Source: Fallopia convolvulus (lineage: Eukaryota > Streptophyta > Magnoliopsida > Caryophyllales > Polygonaceae). Taken from it: a stretch of DNA of 64,000 bases. Made by a program: the position numbers and the translations under genes. The stretch covers positions 44,238,707-44,302,706 of the forward strand of contig OZ024736.1 in the NCBI GenBank assembly GCA_964016875.1, written 5' to 3'. Positions within the stretch are counted from its first letter, which is position 1. Each line of letters begins with the position of its first letter. Shown here piece after piece: positions 60,470-64,000 of the stretch. The notes below the pieces were generated by a model. That model did no database searches, was not told where the DNA came from, and worked only from the letters and a program-made list of their open reading frames with translations.

Positions 60470-63400
60470 CTACTTTCCGCAGTTGAAGCCATGGCACACT
60501 GACAAGACGATTATGAGGATCAATGCAATGATGATACCCAGTACAATCAGCTTTATCTTCATGTTCTGTAGCCACATCTTCCTTCTCATCTGTGTTCCCT
60601 GTGTCCGGAATTCTTGTGCCTGTTTGGTGGACAGATAACATGAGTATATAAGTTCGATTTTCTTACAATCTCAACTCAGTGCAAAATAAAGCACAGAGAG
60701 TTGACGGGCCATATATTTAAATAAGGGAATGGATCAGAAGACAAGAGTACATAAGTTCAATTTTCTTCCAATCTCAACCCAAAGTGCAAAATAAAGCACA
60801 AAGAGTTGATGGGTGTGATATTTACAAGGGAATGGAAATGATGCAAGTGAAAATAGGCAAGAAAAGAAAAGATACTTATCACAATCAATCTGCTAAACCG
60901 ACCTTCTTCAAGAATAATTTTGTTGGGTTCCTAATTGGTAAATACAGAAATTCAAAATCTACAAAACTTCCATCCATTCCCCCCTCTAAATGATATAAGC
61001 AAAAATCTGTTCCAAAGGAATCCCAAGCTGGTTCTGACAGAGTAGATCATTCAGTTTCAATTCTATCAAATCAGAAATCTAACTAAAAACATGAAACGTG
61101 AAACATGATAGACTAATGATGTAAAAACATGGAAACGGCAGAATCCAAAATAAATAGAGCTGTCTTGACCAGAAAGTATCACCAACCTGTGAACGAAGAT
61201 TATCCGTTTTATCTACCAAGATCTCAATCTTTTCACCACGATCAAGCACCTGCACCAAAAAAATGCTCAACAATTAAAATAATGATTTTATGTAGGAAAG
61301 AAACTTTATACTTTTATAATGGAGCCATGCAAATCAATATTGCTGTATTGAACTTTTGATATATGTTTTTACAAGAAAAAAGCATAGAGATAAACAAAAA
61401 AGGTAAGAAAATAATATAATTAGTCAACAAATTATATGAAACTAAGAAAATTACATTCAATCAGTCAACTTGCCTTTTCAATGTTCTCCATCATCACACC
61501 CTTAACTTCTGAAATTTGAGCCTGCACCTTTGAAAGCTTGTTCATTTCCTCGGGATGATCAACGCAATACTGCATGTGCTCCTTGAGTTTAGAACTACAA
61601 GATCATCCAAAGAGCTGCAATCAGATGAAATAAACTAGAAAACAGAAGCACAAGTCTTTGAGATGTCTGTCTACATATCATAAAGGCCAAAATAAGATTA
61701 CCCAAACTCCTTGTTCAAGCTTTTTGGAGGTGCTGTTGCAGCTTTTCCACCACCATATCTCTTGTTGAAATCCTCCTTCACTTTTTCCAAGAATGCCATT
61801 GGAAGTTGTCGGCCAACAGATTCGACAGCAACCACACAATAGGCTGCAATATACAAGATGAATTTCCACTTTTAACACAAGATTAAATAAAATAGACTAG
61901 GAGTTTTAAACACATTATACAACGAAAAACTTGCTTATATGCATATATTTTATTTGTCACAAGATCCATTACCTAAACAACGCATTTCATGCCATTCAAT
62001 ATGAAAAGTAGAATAGCAATCAACGTGAAGTTCAGTGTAATTTCTTAGTATGACTTATGGCAAAGAATCATTTAAGTCAAAGCTGCTGAGAAAACAACTA
62101 GACAGTGGTTTACTATAGAAAAAGGGACTATTCCAAAGTTTTCACCTTATTTTACACAACAACCAAAGAGTCACTGCAAAATCAGTATGTTAAGCTAACA
62201 TTTGGCCTCGTACATTTAAATTTAAAGCCATTGCTAAGAGGTCAATCAAAATTTCTTTTGAAAAAAGACAGGAGGTTAGAATATATATACAATAAACATT
62301 TTCTCCTGAATTGTATCCTATTGTGGATTGTGGAGGATGGTCATGGGAGAGGGGTTGGGGTTGGGAAGGTTACATTTCATAATTCATTCTGTGCATAATC
62401 TACTGTGACGAACAAGCAGCATTATTTCTCTCACCCACAAGATAACATGAAAGTCATGTAAGCAAATTCATGTCTAGACATATTGAGAATTGACTACAAG
62501 TAGCAACAAATAAATGATATGAGATCATGAATCCTGGCAAACTGAAAATATAAATGATATGAGATCATGAATCCTGGCAAACTGAAAGCAAAAAAAAGAG
62601 ATATTACTATCAGACTATCATTAAGGACTGTCACATAGCTCAATTTCAGTTTTCCTTGGGTTTTTCGGGCAATGATGAATTGATGATAATGCTTGGGCCT
62701 TCAGCATACATCCTCTTGATTTTATGCCGGGGCAAGGGTGCGTACATCTTGGCCCCCCAAACACCAGGTTAATGCTGGGCTGGTATTGTGTTATTGTACT
62801 ATCAGTAAGAATTGTATTGCTTTGATAGGCAAATGGAGAAAAGTAATAGGCAAGGTCATGCTAGGTTTCACATACTTGGTGTAACAAGGGAAATTTGTAT
62901 GGATCTTTTCTGGAAATATAATACACCATTTCCAAGGGATTATTCGAAAAGAAAAACAGTCTCCAGAAACATTAAATCTCAACCAAGTACATATAGCACA
63001 ATTTCAATATCAACGATCCCCAAATTATTCAACGAAACCCCTTCCAACCGATCAAATATTCAAAATCAGACACAATCAAGAAAGCACAAGAAGTTCAAAC
63101 TTCAAACCACAGCCTGAAAACCAGTCAACGTCCTCCCCAAACAAACCAAATCCATATCCCAAACCCATCCATCAGAAGTCAAAACAACCTGATCATCAGC
63201 CAAAAACATTTTCACACCATAATAAAGCAACAATCTAGCTCATAACATCAAAAGGAAAGAGAAATCAGTTTTTTCCATCCTCAATCTAGGGTAAAGAGGT
63301 GAGATCGGCGACATACTAAATCCATCGGCAACAAGGAAGTTAAACGTATGGCCATCGCAGTTGTATGTGAACTTGTTGTTGGAAGCCGGAAGCTTCTGGA

Positions 63401-63506
63401 GACATTGCGATGCTATACTGGTGAAGTTGCCGGTGAACTCGGTGTACTCGGCAAGAACCACCGTCCCCCTCGCCACGAAGCTGTAGATCAGGCTCTGCTG
63501 CCCCAT
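60470..63506 (-). CDS. R-SNARE of the VAMP72 group (synaptobrevin-like), 5 exons
   Basis: Vesicle SNARE that drives fusion of secretory vesicles with the plasma membrane. Exons on the minus strand: 63317-63506, 61702-61843, 61474-61594, 61187-61249, 60470-60619; 666 nt, 221 aa. It has an N-terminal longin domain (MGQQSLIYSFVARGTVVLAE to about 120), then a SNARE motif in which the zero-layer Arg lies in VLDRGEKIE, a basic juxtamembrane stretch (MRRKMWLQNMKIK) and one C-terminal membrane anchor, LIVLGIIIALILIIVLSVCH. It ends GFNCGK. Size and sequence fit VAMP721/722/726. Intron 3 uses a GC donor (GCAAGT). The first intron is about 1.5 kb. Confidence 0.95.
62511..62590. repeat. Two tandem 40-bp repeats in VAMP intron 1
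   Basis: Two adjacent copies of a 40-bp unit beginning TAAATGATATGAGATCATGA, nearly identical. Confidence 0.9.
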
Positions 63507-64000
63507 TCCCTAGCTAGATCGGCCCGGATTTAGAGAGAGATGGAGGATCCAGGAGAATTTGAGAGAGAATGGGGGAGAGAGGAGACGGTTTGAAAACCCA
63601 GACCCCCCGGTGAGAATACCTTTTTGAGTTTTGAAGAATCAATCAAAGGGATTCAAAGCTAAGCAAACAAGCAAGTAAATTTGAACTGCTTGTAATTAAT
63701 TAAACTTTTGTTAAGAAATAAATCGTAATTTATCCCAACAGGCGGAGTTGAGACGATGTCGTTTTGAACTGCTGCTGGCAACAATCGAGGGAAAGCGTGG
63801 CGACATGTCACGGACACGCGCAGCACTCAGCACTCAGCAGCCTTCTAGAACGACGACGTTTTAGTGCTGGTACTGGTAGATTTGAATTTCAGAGCGTGGA
63901 CCAGTGAGGGTAAGAAATGGATAGGTAGACGCGTTATTAGTTGTACACGTGTCATTTTCAAATTGGATGGAGGCCTGCCGAAATGTGCCGAAACGGCGCG
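63507..64000 (-). promoter_or_regulatory. Promoter side of the VAMP72-type gene
   Basis: Upstream of the VAMP start codon; contains a GA-rich leader segment (63526-63595). No second gene is visible before the window ends. Confidence 0.4.

Noticed and set aside
1..64000. CRISPR arrays, bacterial operons or ribosome binding sites
   Set aside because: The window is plant nuclear DNA; the repeat arrays have no spacer structure and all intact genes carry spliceosomal introns.

Overview
This 64 kb window is nuclear DNA of a flowering plant, very probably a eudicot. Every host gene has plant spliceosomal introns and is plant-specific in family. The DNA between genes is AT-rich and full of decayed transposons. 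Order and species cannot be fixed from the sequence alone.

Layout. 0.3-6.5 kb: an L1-type LINE whose ORF2 is broken by a single in-frame TAG. 6.6-8.3 kb: a complete four-exon FLOWERING LOCUS T (FT) gene with a Stowaway-type MITE inside its inferred 5' leader. 8.6-13.1 kb: a gene-free AT-rich block with a Helitron-like end, a 50-bp palindrome, a tRNA-like A/B-box unit and two irregular word arrays. 15.8-19.0 kb: a decayed hAT element bounded by matching 9-bp repeats. 20.0-23.9 kb, minus: a nine-exon BABY BOOM/PLETHORA-type AP2 gene. 24-30.6 kb: gene-free, with a minus-strand LINE remnant. 30.6-35.3 kb: divergent genes for ribosomal protein L38 (minus) and chloroplast release factor 2 (plus) sharing a 334-bp promoter; the L38 intron holds two related H/ACA-snoRNA-like units. 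36.3-43.8 kb: nested mobile DNA, comprising a MITE, a hAT remnant, a non-autonomous LTR retrotransposon full of minisatellite arrays, and a hAT-type MITE. 45.0-48.6 kb: a group I WRKY gene. 49.7 kb: a broken small zinc-finger gene. 50.4-52.5 kb, minus: a GDT1-like transporter. 53.6-55.4 kb: a large inverted duplication of a wall-associated-kinase-like pseudogene. 55.9-60.0 kb, minus: mitochondrial OXA2 with TPR repeats. 60.5-63.5 kb, minus: an R-SNARE of the VAMP72 group.

The exon maps were worked out by hand from splice sites and reading frame. In all eight host genes the joined coding length is an exact multiple of three. The genes form no single pathway: two are developmental regulators (FT, BBM-like), one is a WRKY regulator and the rest are housekeeping. 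The most unusual items are the rebuilt promoter and leader of FT together with atypical residues in its functional loop, the snoRNA-like pair in the L38 intron, the kinase inverted repeat, and the gag/pol-less retrotransposon carrying higher-order tandem arrays.
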